64,000 nt of DNA, taken from assembly GCF_002878395.1 (NCBI RefSeq), contig NW_025892596.1, positions 98,737 through 162,736 of the forward strand, written 5' to 3'. The translations under genes were made by a program, and so were the position numbers. Positions 32,816 through 45,764 of this stretch are shown here, piece by piece. Position 1 is the stretch's first letter. Each line of letters begins with the position of its first letter. The notes beneath the pieces are model-generated. The model searched no databases. It saw nothing but the letters and a program-made list of their open reading frames with translations, and was not told the origin of the DNA. Origin of the DNA: Capsicum annuum (Eukaryota > Streptophyta > Magnoliopsida > Solanales > Solanaceae).

Positions 32816-34070
32816 ATTGGAACTTGGGTGCTTGCTTATATGGTTTTAAGCTTCTGAAAAGTCGAGTCGTCATACTTTTTGTTGCCAGTACATCTCGGGT
32901 GTTCCTGATCTGCTTTGGAGTTCATTACTGGTTTGTTGTTAACCCATGCTAATTCATTTTCTTCCATAATCAAGTCTTCTTATACTTGTGGAATATGCAT
33001 ACCTTTTAATATTATTTGTTGAATAGAAACTTCTAATCTTTTGTTATCAAAAAAAATCTTCTAATCTTATATTGCAACAATTTTGTTTCAGGTACTTTGG
33101 ACATTGAATCAGTTATGCAGTTGTAGCATCTGTGCTGTTGGGTGCTGCTGTTTTACGTCATTTATCAGTTACAGACCCATTAGCAGCTAGACGAGATGCC
33201 TTGCAGAGCATAGTTATCCACCTTAGAGAAGGTTTCCACAGAAAAGACCAAAATAGCTCCGCAAGCTCTTCTGAGGGGTGTGGCTCAAGTGTCAAATGCA
33301 GTAGTAGTGCTGATGCTGGTCATCTTGGTAATGCAACTGTGCCTTGCACTGATGATGGCAGTACCTGGAATAATATTGAGGGGATTAATAGTGATAAGAG
33401 CATAGACAGTGGAAGACCAAGTCTAGCTCTACGTAGTAGTTCCTATCGTTCAGTTGTTCAAGAGCCTGAAGTAGGATCATCATATGTTAACAGAAATTTA
33501 GAGCATAATAGTTCATTGGTTGTTTGTTCTAGCAGTGGTCTTTAAAGCCAAGGCGGTGATTCTAGTACATCCACTTCTGCAAACCAACAGATACTGGACT
33601 TGAATTTGGCACTTGCATTTCAATAAAAGTTGAGTGATCCCAGGATTACATCTATGTTAAAGCGGAAAGGAAGACACACTAATTGTGAATTAGCTAATTT
33701 ATTGCAACATAAAGGGCTTGATCCTAATTTTGCAGTGATGCTGAAGGAGAATGGATTGGACCCAATGATTCTAGCCTTATTGTAGAGAAGTTGTTTGGAC
33801 GCTGAAAAAGAACATCGCAACAGTAACCCTCCTGTCACTGATTCAAATGATGTTGAAGATGTGTTACCTAATCATATTTCATTCTCGAAAGAACTTAGAC
33901 TCCAACGATTAGTAAAGTGGCTTCAACGTTGTAGAGTAATGTTGCATCATGTAGCAGGAACTCCAGAGCGAGCATAGCTTCTTTTCAGTTTAATCTTCAT
34001 TCTTGAAACCGTCGTTGTGGCTATCTTCCGACCAAAGACAATAAAACTTTTGAATGCTACACACCAACAT
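32816..34070 (+). pseudogene. DEK1: DEK1 (phytocalpain) pseudogene fragment, copy B
   Basis: Two exons of the DEK1 membrane/loop region remain. Exon 32,816-32,930 reads DWNLGACL-like text with the Arg codon CGA still intact where copy A has TGA. Exon 33,092-34,070 is the loop: NPLAARRDALQS, CGSSVKCSSSADAGHLGN, DKSIDSGRPSLALRSSS, KENGLDPMILAL, FRPKTIKLLNATHQ. In-frame stops are TGA near 33,106, TAA at about 33,542, TAA at about 33,623, TAG at about 33,783 and TAG at about 33,975. None coincides with those of copy A. The exon before 32,816, seen in copy A at 2,653, is outside the duplicated unit, so this copy never had it. Confidence 0.9.
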
Positions 34071-34176
34071 GTAAGAAATGCATTAGTACTTTTAAAGTTT
34101 AGTTTAGTGTATATGGAGTATGGTGCAGCTAAAATGTACTCCATATGGTTGTATTTTCCATTTTCTAACAAAATTT

Positions 34177-36178
34177 TGTAACACCCCGCATTTCGGACGA
34201 GAACAAAAATTGTCATTTTCTTCACGTAAAGGTTCCAAAAGCCATAAATTCAATGCAAGTTTGGTGTGTTAATAAATCATGTAGTGTGGAAACTTATTAG
34301 AGCTTGAAAATATTCGAATTATCTTTCAACTGATTCCAATTTTGCAAAATTTCGACACCCAATGAAGTTATGGCTTTACAAAGTGGAGTGTGTCGTGTAG
34401 CATAAGGTGTGCGACGTACAACCTAACTTATCCCATAAGGTGTGCGATGTACACCCTAAATTATGCCATAAGGTGTGCGAAGCACAACCTAATGTGTCTG
34501 ATAAAGAGTGCTCCGCACAACCTATATTATGCGATAAGGTTTGCGCCGTATATATTATTACTCAAGTGACTTAAACCCTCCATTTTTAGGGCAAAATGGT
34601 CCTTGTCCCACCCTTATTCTGTCATAAATACGAAATTCAGTTCCCAAAATACCCCAAAATACACCTTCATTCATCAAAATTGCTCAAGAACTCTCCTTAG
34701 GGTTTCAAAATAAAACCCAAGCAACTAAAGATTCAACCATCGATTTTTGGAACTAATTGCATATTTGGAATCCCCAGAATGCAGGCTTCAAGAAGCACCT
34801 ATCATCTTCGCATATAGAGGTACGTAGGGTTATATCAAAAATCTCATGGGCTTAAAAATTCATGTTTTAACAATAGGGGTTTTGAAATTTTGAATATAAT
34901 CCCGTTTTACACGTTTTATGATATTGATTTGGTCTTTAGGCCTATTCCCGAAGTGGTTTGATATATGATATATGTATATGCATGTATTCCGAAAAGATGT
35001 TAACTTGAGAGCATGAATTATATGAAATTCCTCATTTTATATGATCTCATTTTAAATTCTTATATGATGTGAAATGTTTGAAATCATGTTGACAAGCATG
35101 ACATGAAATATTTTGAAAATGGTCATGGTTTTGACTTGCAATGAGAGGATTTTTATGTTGAAATATGATGAATATAATGGTTGCTTGAATGAATGATGTG
35201 CTATTGATGGCGTGCAAGTTGGGTATGACGATACCCTACAGAATAAGATATGTGATTGAATTAAATGGAGTTTGATGTATTGATTTTACATGAGATAGGT
35301 GGATGCCCAAAGAAGGAGTTTGAGTGTAAGGGCTCATCGCTGGAAACCGTATTTGCCGACATGGGAATTTGGTACCCTGCTTTGTGATCTTGCACACCTG
35401 ACTTTATGTCATTCCCAAGTTGGGACTATGGTTAGGAGCCCTGCTTTGTGATGTTGTGCACTACCATTGGGTCGAGACACCCTATTGTGTGATCTTGTGT
35501 GTCTTCCCCTCACTTACACTCTAATCTCTGCGGCAACCAAGATTTTATAGTAGGTGTAAATGTAATATGTAGGGTATTCCACCTAGCTCAGCTACATTAC
35601 ATTGTTGTTGAAAACTATTACATTATGTCCTTGTGTTTTCAAATGATTTGATATAGAACTTCTTTATAATGGGTCTCACCTATATTTGGCAAAAAATATT
35701 ATATTTTGTTTTTGGTTTCTCTGCATACTAGTACTTTTGTATTGGCCCCCTTCCCTCCCAGGTTTGGAGGCATAGTTTAGAGGTCCAGATAACCAGTAGA
35801 TCTCTTCCAACAGATTTGCAGAATCAAGTGGTGAGCCTTCTATATTTTGAAAGGCCTGATGTCCGTCAGTTCATTTATCATTTAGTAGTTTTGGGTCTAC
35901 TGGGGGCCTTGTCCCAGTTTTCAGACAGTAATTTATTTTAGTCATGTATTAGAGATTTCACAGACGGTTGTTCAGACGTCGATATATGTTGTGGGGTATT
36001 ATTTCCCCTTTGTTGATTTCATTTGATTTATGACCATGCTTTCCATAATATTGTGTGTCTTCCGTATATCTTATTATCATATGAATTATATGCATGATTA
36101 CCAGATAGATAAGGGTGTTTTGGGTCTTCATGGTTCGGAATGCTCATCACGGCCAGGGCCTCGGTTCGGGTCGTGACA
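34177..36178 (+). mobile_element. LTR of a retrotransposon, plus strand, copy B
   Basis: Starts TGTAACACCCCGCATTTCGG and ends TTCGGGTCGTGACA, about 2,002 bases, inserted at the same base of the DEK1 intron as in copy A. It is shorter than the copy A LTR through small deletions (for example around 34,310), despite having one more 33-bp unit. A primer site follows. Confidence 0.8.
34400..34555 (+). repeat. 33-bp tandem repeats inside the LTR, 5 units, copy B
   Basis: Five consecutive units start ataaggtgtgcg or ataaagagtgct. Compared with the four units in copy A, one of the middle units is extra. The repeat number therefore changed after the 30-kb duplication, presumably by slippage or unequal exchange. 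Confidence 0.85.
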
Positions 36179-36182
36179 AACT

Positions 36183-36198
36183 TGGTATCAAAGCATGG
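36183..36198 (+). other. Primer-binding site, initiator-Met tRNA type, copy B
   Basis: TGGTATCAAAGCATGG follows the LTR end by four bases, as in copy A. Confidence 0.8.
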
Positions 36199-39000
36199 TT
36201 TATGGTCCCAGGGTGTCTGTAAAATCACATCAAGTAGAGTCTTTTTTATGGGTGTGTAGCGTGCCACACTTATAAGCAGGAGGCTACTAGGCATTTAGGA
36301 ATATCTCTTTTTCTTTATGTTCTAGTTCGTGCAATAGAGTCAGAATGTTCCTCTTTCATACTCTAATTTGTGCTATCATGTCGTACATACGAAAGTAAAA
36401 AAATGTTATCCCAAATTCTTTCCTTACTCTAATGTCCTCAAATATGTCTCATTATTGAGGTGATTCAAGTGCAGAAGTTTAGAATCTAAATGGTATGATC
36501 CTTTCTGATTGAACCATATAAGAGTTAAATTTTATGCAAGGACTTGAGAAGAGTCCATTAGTGCTTCAATGTATATTGATCCCGATGTAAACATTGATCC
36601 TGATGGAATCGTGCTTTTCAGCTTGAGGTATTAATTGCATTTAGTCCCCTTCAAATTTATGTTACAAATGTCTTGCTTAGGGGGGGTTGATGTGTAATAG
36701 AATGTTGGAACTATATTCCACCCGAATAGTAGTATACGTTAAAGTGTTACTGTCATGACCTATTGGTAGTGAAATTAGACCAAGAAGTTGGTGATGTGAA
36801 GTCACAAAGTTAGAAGTCAGAGCGAGGGTGACTTTTGTGTAAATGAATATTTTAGTTGAATAACCGATGTTCGAGAATGATTTACCCCCTTATGGTGATA
36901 GACTAATGTGGTAAATTGTAGCATGTGTGGATGGTATGGTTGTCCGTGAAGGAAGTGTTTGACTCCGATTTTATTTATACAGAGTAAGATATGTATTCTT
37001 AGTTCATTGGATATTGCATATTAAATTTCTATCTCATGTAATCTTGTCATCAAGGTGTTGTTGAAAAAAATAAAGTCTAGTGAAGCCCTGTGGGGATCTT
37101 TCGATTCACTAGCATAGTTGACTTGTCATTAATCTCATTTTCTTGTTCAAAATACAAAATCAAAGTCTAGTGAAGTCATGTGAGGCTTATTTCGATTCAC
37201 TAGCAACTTGTTGTCCAACTTGTTGTTCTTGTGTTGGCTTAATATATATATAGCTGAATCTGTTTGCATGAGATTGAGTTGGTAAAGAGGTGATTTTTCC
37301 TTGTGTTTTAGTTTAGTAGAAGGTGGAGAAGGAGTTATTAGTTAGGGTGATTTCTCGATTGTTTGAAGCGTGAAAATGGCTATATTAGCCAGTAAGTTGT
37401 AAGTATAGAGTCATGGTTGTTTGTGGAATTTGAAGGTAGTCTAAATGTATGTTTGGGTAAGTAAGTATGAGATGAGAAATCCATATAAGTAGAATAGATT
37501 GTTTGGAGTTATAATATAAGATTATGGTTGATCATGTCTATTATGTAACTTTACCCCTTGACCTTCTTTTCGTTGGTAATTGTAAACTAGTACTACTTGT
37601 GAGAAGGTATGTAGTGATTTTTGAGGCGCTTGTATAGTATGTCCCAAATTTTATGGACTAGCATATTATGTTGCATTTTTCAGTAGTGATAGATGATTGG
37701 TACAGGACTATATGCTTGAATTTAATGTAGAATGTGGTGGTAAAAATAGTGGCATGAGATTAATGATGTATGTTTTGTGGGAAAAAATTAGTAGGCTTGA
37801 TGTGTTAAAATAGTACGTGCTAATGAGTTATGATAAGGAAGACCGTAAGGTCAAGATCAATTATTTGTTGTTTGGAAGTTCTAGTGTACTAGTGTTTCTT
37901 GATGTCTATTTCATGGTATCCAAGCGAGAATCATGTGTAAGGTTGGGTTGTAAAATCATGTTTAGCACTAGACATTAAGTTTTGAACAATTGATGTCCAT
38001 GAAGGTGGATATGATGATTTCTTGGTTAATGATACTAGTTTTATGGAAGTAATCTAATAGGATTGAACGATATATGCAAGAGCTTAAGTTTATTTGATTC
38101 GTAGTGAAGTGTGATGTTGCATATATAATGTAGAAGTATGCCCAAGGTGATCTAAGGTTGCCGTATTTTCTAAGACTATTACACATTTTGTGTGACGAGT
38201 GTTACCGTTGAGTTGCTAGATGGAGAAAGACTAGTTAGATGGTATATGGTGTTCTAAATAGCCAAGTTAAGGAGTTTTGATTGATAGTGTTGAGCCTTTT
38301 TATATGATCTTGATTCTCATAGTAGAGAGATGTAAGTTTGGAGTCGCGATATTGGTAGGCTATATCGGAAGTAGTATGATTCATTGAAGGCTTGGTGATA
38401 TCCATGTTGAGTGCTAGATTCTAAGTTTGAGTTTTTGAAGGTTGAACTACTAGAAATAAGAGTTAAAGCACTAGAGGGTGTGCACTCCGACTATGGGGAT
38501 ACCCATGAAGACCCGAATTTAGTAAGTATGCAAGTATTAAATGATGACTACTGGGTTTATAAAATGATAAAGTGTATCTCAGAAGGTATTATTAACAGTG
38601 GGTTTTCCACTTTCAGGTGTAGTCATTCGGGTTAAGTGCCATGATATGTGTGTATAGTAGTTTTCCAGACCCCAGATTATAGTGAGTGTACTTCAGTTTA
38701 GAGTCTAGTAAGGGATCTCCCCAACTTAATATGATGGATTGAAGCTAAGGGGGAGATGATAGAGCGAATAACCAAGTCAGGCTTTCAGATTCTAGTAGTG
38801 ATGTCAGTATGACATAGAACATCAAAAGGGAACAGTGAGGCTCAACCCATTCCGAACTCAGTATTTTTTAGCTATCCTAATACCTACTTATACCTCACGT
38901 TTCAGTTCCATGATCATAGTTTTGCATTAACAGATGTGCTTCTTTACACCCGAAGAAAAGATACTTAGGCCATCTGTAGTTGTTTAACCCAATCCATAAG
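36199..39000 (+). mobile_element. Retroelement internal region, copy B
   Basis: Up to about 37,610 this is the reverse-complement counterpart of 25,330-26,749. Beyond that the sequence is unique in the window. A purine run ctaagggggagatgataga at about 38,745 could be a polypurine tract, but no LTR follows it. A 74-codon frame at 38,411-38,635 is not recognised. No gag or pol signatures were seen, so the element appears non-autonomous or fully decayed. Confidence 0.6.
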
Positions 39001-39287
39001 GTAAAGATGCTTATCATTTTGTCCATTCTTGTCTAACGTTGTGATAGTTCATCTATTTCCTATCTCTCTTTATTCTCGTTTCAAGCTTTCTATTTATTAG
39101 ATGAAGAAAAGGGTTTCATGTTACTATGTGGTTTGGCTTCAAAATTCTTGCCTTGTCCTTCAAACTAATTTAGGGAGTTGCTCATGGATACAAGATTTCA
39201 ACATTGATTAGAAAATTAACTAAATATGATTAAAAAGTAGCTATATTCTGATTTCATCTGTTCTTCCTTGCATGGATATTGGTTGAG

Positions 39288-39970
39288 AAGCCTCCTATAC
39301 CTTCTCTGGCTGGTCCTGCTCCTGGTGCTATTCCATCTATGTCACTGCAGGTAAAGTTATGGAGGCTTGGGGGAGGAATAAATGAATTTTGAATGTAGAG
39401 ACATTATGACAACTATTTTCCCCACATCTTTAGCAGTTCCAGCCTATGCTTCCAGCCCAGCAGGCACAACCCTATGGTTCCGGGTCGTCTCAAAAATTTC
39501 TGCCACTTGGACAGGCAAATGTTGAGATGTTTCAACCTTCTCAAATCCAATTTCCTCAACCTATGCAACAGGTTACTGTTAGACCTGTAGCAGGAATGCA
39601 TAGTATGCCTCAAGGACCACCTATTCCCATGATTTTCAGTGAAATTTTCCGATGTCAAATAACCACATGCCTGGTTCTAGTGGCCCAAATTTACCTCTTT
39701 CTTCTTCATATAATGTAAGGCCTTGGGAAGATCTTTTGTGATTATTATCAATCAGTTTCCAATGTTCCATTCATATATTGATGAAATACATTTTGTTATC
39801 GTCTTTAACAGCAGGTAAATGCAGATTCTTCTGGCGGGTATCAGACACAGATAAATAATCATAGGTTTCCATCAGGGGTACAACCCTGTATTCCAATAAG
39901 TAATCATAATGTGAATTCTGCAACAACTATGCAGAAGACTGGAGAATTAGCAGCTCCCTTGGTTGTTCCG
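39288..39970 (+). pseudogene. PRP40A: Proline/glutamine-rich N-terminal exons of PRP40A, copy B only
   Basis: Three exons encode the disordered N-terminal region: KPPIPSLAGPAPGAIPSMSL; FQPMLPAQQAQPYGSGSSQ then KFLPLGQANVEMFQPSQIQ; and QVNADSSGGYQTQINNHRFP then NSATTMQKTGELAAPLVVP. In the middle exon the frame moves near 39,635, after which PMSNNHMPGSSGPNLPLSSS continues in another frame. Splice borders gtaaag, gtaagg and gtaaga are intact. The counterpart in copy A was removed together with the retroelement internal sequence. Confidence 0.85.
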
Positions 39971-39999
39971 GTAAGAATTCAATGTGTTTTATTGTACCC

Positions 40000-40370
40000 A
40001 TTTTGCATAAATATTGTCAATAAGTAACATGCTTAAGTTAATGGGTTAATGGGTGTGTGTTGACTGAGAGAGTCAACATTTGAATTCTATGATAGTTTTT
40101 TGTAAGCAAATTAAGATTTCAGTGAACAAAAAAGGTGTAAAACCGCGGTATACAAGAAAAGGAGCTCTGCAAAAATATCATTTTCATTCAGATCCAATCT
40201 TTTTACCACTTTGTGTTCTCCAGACAGAAAAAAGAGCATGCCGATTTGGCTTTCCGGAATTCTTGCTTTTGGATTATATTCACATAGGTTAGTTATATGA
40301 ATAGGTTAATGTCTGCATCAAAAACACTTAATGTCTTGTCTATGAACAAGTGGTGGATATGTTGGCCCCC
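40000..40370. other. PRP40A intron, copy B, with unassigned short frame
   Basis: The stretch contains a 70-codon frame at 40,080-40,292 with no recognised similarity. It has no counterpart in copy A. At 40,371 (caagaaatccctcaagtatc) homology with copy A resumes at 6,658. Confidence 0.4.
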
Positions 40371-41282
40371 ATCACTGACAAGAAATCCCTCAAGTATCCA
40401 CATCTAGTGCTTTGTACATCATTCTGCTTCCATTAGCACTGGAGATAATAGGCCCCTTTGTTTAAGTCCTCTTTGTCAAAGTTATCATATGGGCTGCCGT
40501 TCACCGCTACCAATTTCTACTTGACTGTTGATCAGCAGGACTTGATACACTTCTACCGATAACTTCATTTTGACCCTATTTCTCTATTATCATACATATT
40601 TTACATGTGGCTAAATGCTAGTAGGTATTGCTGTTTTCAGCATCTTTTGATGATTAGTAGGCCAATTATGGTTGCTAATGTTGTCATATTTCCAATGGCT
40701 TTATTACTCCAAACAATTAATAACATTCTTACAATTCTTGAATTGATTTTTAGATACTATTATAATAGAAGGACAAGAATCTCTACCTGGGAGAAACCTC
40801 AAGAGCTGATGACAGAAATGGAGGTGAGGTCTCATGTCATCGAGATTTTTATCGGTAGTTTTATCCAGTTTCCTGTGCTTATCAATGAAAAAAGAAGTAC
40901 ACAATTCTTTTTCTATGAAGCTTCGTAGAACCTCTTTTTCTTTCCTAAGTATATGTGATTTCTATTGAAAGTTTGTTTAGCGAGCAGATTTCCTCGATCT
41001 TACTATACTATGTAGGCTTTATTTAGGATTTGCATTGACCTTTTATTTCTAATATAGTTCTAAAAGATTTTATATTTAACACTATTGTTCTAAAAAATGC
41101 GTTTAAGCATACACAACAGGATTATATTTGGTCTAATTTAAACAATTTTATTTACTTTCTGATTAATGTAATGTTATTGTAACTCTATGGCGATATGGAG
41201 AGAGGAAACTTGATATAATATTGGGGTTCTCACATTTCATTCTGGTTTACAGAATAATAGTTTGGCTGGTGGTACACTTGCA

Positions 41283-41498
41283 CCCAAGAGTGTGACCTAG
41301 TGGTCAATGAAGTAGATTGAGAACCATGAGGTCTCAAGTTTAATTTCCAACAGATATAAAAACACTAGGTGATTTCTTATCGTCTGTCCAAGCCTTGATG
41401 GACAGATTTACCCAGTATCTGTGCTGGTGGGAGGTAGCAGTACCTGGTGTAACAAGTCAAGGTGCAAGCTAGCCCAAACATGACGGTTATCAAAGAAA
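41283..41498 (+). mobile_element. tRNA-derived SINE (SolS-like), intronic, copy B
   Basis: Counterpart of 7,560-7,775 with gtgacctagtggtcaatgaa closer to a tRNA-like A box, then ggtctcaagtttaatttcc, gggaggtagcagtacctggt and atgacggttatcaaaga. Same intron and same position. Confidence 0.7.
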
Positions 41499-41999
41499 GT
41501 TTGGCTGGTTGTAAGGGACACGTATTAAGGGACCAACAACTGGAGCTGTAAGGAAGTTTGAACATTTTTATTCTTTTCTTTTTGAGATAAACAGTTTTTT
41601 TTTGAGATATTACTTTGTATTCGTCAGCGTTAAGGTTTGCTAGCAGTCCAAAAGATATGAAAAATAATGAAAATAATGCGAGGATTCAAACAGATCTACT
41701 ACCTGTTATGCATCCTGTACACATTGGCCCTTAAACAAAAGCAAAAATCTGCAATGCTATTTCATTTAACTTTCTGAATGGAATTATATTTATCTTCAAA
41801 ATACCTTCAACTTTTCTCACTCCATACAGTCCACCAAATATAAGGAAGGATTGTTCTCCCCCATTTCTTCTAACTCTTGCTAATCCCCTCTAATCCAACA
41901 GCTCAACAGATTGTTGTATGTCCTTTGATAGTCCACTTTACTTCAACTCAATAGATTTGGTATATGTTCTGGCATGGTTCACTTTACTACTATTAAACT

Positions 42000-42160
42000 A
42001 AAGGTGTCAAATGGGCGGGGTTGGCTGGATTTGGGTGGATCAAAGAGGTCTGAGTTAATAAATGGGCGGGTTATTAACCCGCCCAAAAGCTACTTGGGCT
42101 GAAATGGGTTGGGTTAAAATGCTCTAAAATGCGGGTCATAACCCAACCCACCCAATTTGA
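42000..42160. mobile_element. MITE-like palindromic GGGCGGG element, copy B
   Basis: Contains aaatgggcggg near the start and a nearly perfect central palindrome gggcgggttattaacccgcc, with aacccaacccacccaattt at the end. It is better preserved than its copy A counterpart. Confidence 0.5.
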
Positions 42161-42364
42161 ACTCAGATTTAATTGCTTTATTTGTTATTTTATAAACTTT
42201 TAGTACTTGAAAAATTATTATCTTTTTTTTTTGAACTTGGTAACTTCGTATTATATCACATAGTACATGGGTTGTACTGAAACCTTTATATACAAGAGTA
42301 CTCCTAAATCGACTGTTCTATATCTAAATTTAGTCTAGAACATCAATTATCGAGGCAGTATCAT

Positions 42365-43690
42365 TAGAGTATAGTTGATTACACCAAAAACATAAAAGCA
42401 AAATGCAGCTGAGTTTAACCTTCTACACACTATTCTCTATGCTCTCAAAATATCTAGAATTCCTTTTTTTTTTCATATAGCCCACTATATAGCACCAGGG
42501 ATAATTCTCCATCTACCTCTGTCCTTCGCATGTACATTTGCTTCTCTCAGCACATTAAAGTCTCGGATACTTTCCTAGGAAATGTCCTGGAAATGCCTTT
42601 TAGTCTTACGATGATTCTCCAAAGTTGTTGGGTGTACTTACAATGTAGAAATACATGGTTAACCGTCTCTAAAGTTTCTCCACAGAGGAAACATCTGGAG
42701 CACAAGGTTTTCCCTTTCTTCATGACATTATCTTGTGTAAGAACTACTTCCTTGGTCAGTAACCAGACAAAGACAAAGCACGACACTGTGTGAGGTATCC
42801 TACTTTTCCATATTTGCTTCTATGGCCATCTTGGATCCGGGTGATTTATTTGGTTCATCATCTTGTAGGCTTTGTTGACACTGAACATTCCTTTTTCATT
42901 TCCCATCTACTATAGTACGTCCTTCACTGTCTGCAGTCTATTAAATAAGTCCACAGTATTAAAAAATTCAACTGCTCTCATTACCTCCCGGTCATTGAGT
43001 TGCCTTCTAAAATTGAAGCTCCACCCATGTGGTGTCCATAATTCTTCTATAGTCCTCTATTGAAACAATACCAAGTTGTAGATATCTGGAAAAATCACTT
43101 CCATATTCCCATCCTTATGTCAATTATCCTTCCAGAAACTAGTCTTGTTTCCATCCATCACTTTAACCTTTGAGTTGCTTTTAACTTCATTCCACTAGTG
43201 TCTAATAGATCTAATAGATCTCTAGAGGCTAACCCCGTATGGTGTGGTCACTTCTTTAGTCATCCATCTATCTTCTTCAGGATATTTAGCCCCAATCACT
43301 TTCCTCCATAGCAGCTGGTTATTGTTTGCATATTTCCACAACCATTTCGTTACGAGAGCCTTACTTTGAATTTTTAGGTTCTTTATCCCCAACCCTCTAG
43401 TCTTCTTGTCAATTGTGCACCACAGAGAGCACTACCACTTTTTCTCGCATATCTTTGTTCCTTATTCTATCTCTCCTAGTATGCCCACATACCAATCTCA
43501 ACATCCTCATTTCTGCTACGTTTATCTTTTGAACATGTGAGCTCTTGACTAGCCAAATACTCTGCCCTATGCAAGATAGCTAGTATAACAGCCACTTTAT
43601 AAATTTACCTTTATATTTATTTTAACAAAATTCTTATACATGGCATGCTAGTTACTAGCTCTTTTGTAAGAGCTAATTGGGACTAAAAAC
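42365..43690 (-). mobile_element. Antisense LINE fragment (zf-RVT region), copy B
   Basis: On the minus strand 42,786 to 42,547 reads an open zf-RVT-like stretch, including DNVMKKGKTLCSRCFLCGE and VNHVFLHCKYTQQLWRIIV. These are the Cys/His pattern and the WRI motif typical of plant LINE C-termini. Upstream parts up to about 43,590 match the antisense LINE of copy A. Stops break the rest. Confidence 0.82.
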
Positions 43691-44606
43691 AAATATTCAA
43701 AAATTGTTTCATCGAAAAAAAGAATAACTGTAGTCTATGAGTTTCAAACGTGTCCAAATGGAAAAAAAATAATGGGGAGGCTGTGTTGAGATTGGAACTT
43801 AGAACCTCAGTGCAGGATTTGAAAACCCTTACTGTCACACTCAGTCTTGTTTTTTGTGGCAAGGGTGTTTATTAAAAAATACTTAGAAATGATAGAATTT
43901 GACCAGGGTGTTTATCAAAATGCAATTATCAGGCGAATGTTGTTCAATTGATCACCCTTGGATAGTTGTAGCTCGGCCGCAGCTTGGCAATGTTTCCACC
44001 CTGCTTGTAGTTATATTCTACATAGTACATTCTAGTCCTTTTCCATGCGGGACATTATATCATTCATATTCTAACACTTCCATCCAGTATTGTACTGCTG
44101 GAAGTTACTGATTTCTACTCTCAGGGTACTGTTTATGTTCTGTTTTTTAACTTGACCTACTTGCATGCTGTTTTTATTGGGACAGAAGGAAGATGCATCA
44201 ACTGACTGGAGAGAATTTACAAGTCCTGAGGGAAGAAAGTATGTAACTTATATATTTTCTTGGCCTCTTTCCAATTGTTCTTCTATAGTGGGTACTTTTG
44301 TGTGTTACTTGTGCATAACGTTGATTGCTTTGTTTGTTTTCTGTAGGTATTACTACAACAAGGTTACTAGAACGTCCAAATGGAGAATGCCCGATGAAGT
44401 CAAGGTGATGTTAGATTTAAATCCAATATGGGTTTGTTCCATGCTTTAAATAGCATGATAAGAAGGGACAATATTCTGTGTTCTTGGATTCTCTAGTTCT
44501 CATAAAATCTTTATGCATTCACAGTTGCTAGCATGATAAGAAGGGGCAATATTTATTTTCTTGGAGACTCTATTCTCATAAAGTTTAATTATTTATAAAT
44601 TCACAG

Positions 44607-44921
44607 TTGGCTCATGAAAAGGACACTATTTCGCACGCTTCTGATTTTGGATCCATTTCTGTTGTTAAAACATCATCCCCGGGTACAGATGGTTCATTAG
44701 TCTCGGCACACGGTGCTAAATCAAGCCCAATTGTTGTGTCACCAGCTGCTAACTTACCAACTATTATGGCTTCAGAATCATCAAGTTTATCTGGTAAGGT
44801 TTCTTCTCCGATGATTGAAACAGTTGAAATAAAGAATTCTTCAGAACCTGCTTCGCCAGTTGTTGCTAATTCGGAGAAAATTGGAATAGCAGTAACCTTT
44901 GGAAATTCTATCGCGCCACCG
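44607..44921 (+). pseudogene. PRP40A: PRP40A Ser/Thr-rich linker exon, copy B, open
   Basis: The exon reads LAHEKDTISHASDFGSISVV, then SSPGTDGSLVSAHGAKSS, LPTIMASESSSLSGKVSS and GIAVTFGNSIAPPV, without stops. The acceptor ttcacag and donor gtgtatg are intact. The open frame runs on into intron sequence to 45,185, which explains the long apparent ORF here. Confidence 0.9.
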
Positions 44922-45764
44922 GTGTATGTTTTCAGATTTATATTTTATAAATTTGCCTCTGGCTTGTGTTGCTTCTTATTTGGAATTCAATTTTTTTGTA
45001 GTTCTGAGACTACTACAACTCAAGACGCAGTAGTGTATGGTGATGGATTTTCTTTGGAGAATAGAGAGGTACTTTGTCTTTCTAAAATACTTATGCGATT
45101 AGTTAATTACTATTGGTTACTGGTTAAAACACCAAGAAAGCTTTTCCTAGCTGTTATGCTGGATGTTGATCCAACAATTTTGTAGTGCAGTTGTTAGTCA
45201 ACTGCTAACAGGTGAAGAATATGCTCCAAATTCCGATGAGGTTTGCTTTTGTTCTTTGTGCTTGATGTTGTGCCTAAAATGCAGAATATCAAGAAAGATG
45301 CTGTAATAACTGAAATCGGAGGTGCTACTCCATCAGATGAGAAAACAGTCAAGCGGGGACCATTAGTTTATGATAGAAAAGCGATATAGTTGATTATTGC
45401 TTTTTGTCCCGTTTAATGTATGTTCTCGAAATTTCTTATTTCTATTTTAAGTATCTGATTTTATTTAGGAGGAAAAGAGTGCATTCAAAACTCCTTTGGA
45501 ATCTGCAAATATTGGGTCCAATTGCATATGGGATCAGGTTTATTACTTGACTATTTTCTGCGTACCAAACAATTAAGAGAGATCATTTGACATGAATTGT
45601 ATTTGTCAGGCCATGAGAGCAGTAATTAATGACCGGAGATATGGTGCTCTAAAATTCCTTTGTAAGCGGAAGCAACCTTTTAATGAGGTATCTCTCCAAG
45701 TCAGCATTAGAATGGGTTAATTGTTGCTACAATGTTTTAGCATACCGTATTGCAAAAAGATAGG

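Larger units (their letters stand above)
40754..44404 (+). pseudogene. PRP40A: WW-domain exons of PRP40A copy B
   Basis: The WW1 second half reads YYYNRRTRISTWEKPQELMT with its Trp intact. WW2 reads KEDASTDWREFTSPEGRK joined in phase across an intron to YYYNKVTRTSKWRMPDEVK, with both Trp residues present and clean gt/ag borders. As in copy A, the exon with the first half of WW1 was not found. These are the best-kept domain pieces in the window. Confidence 0.9.
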
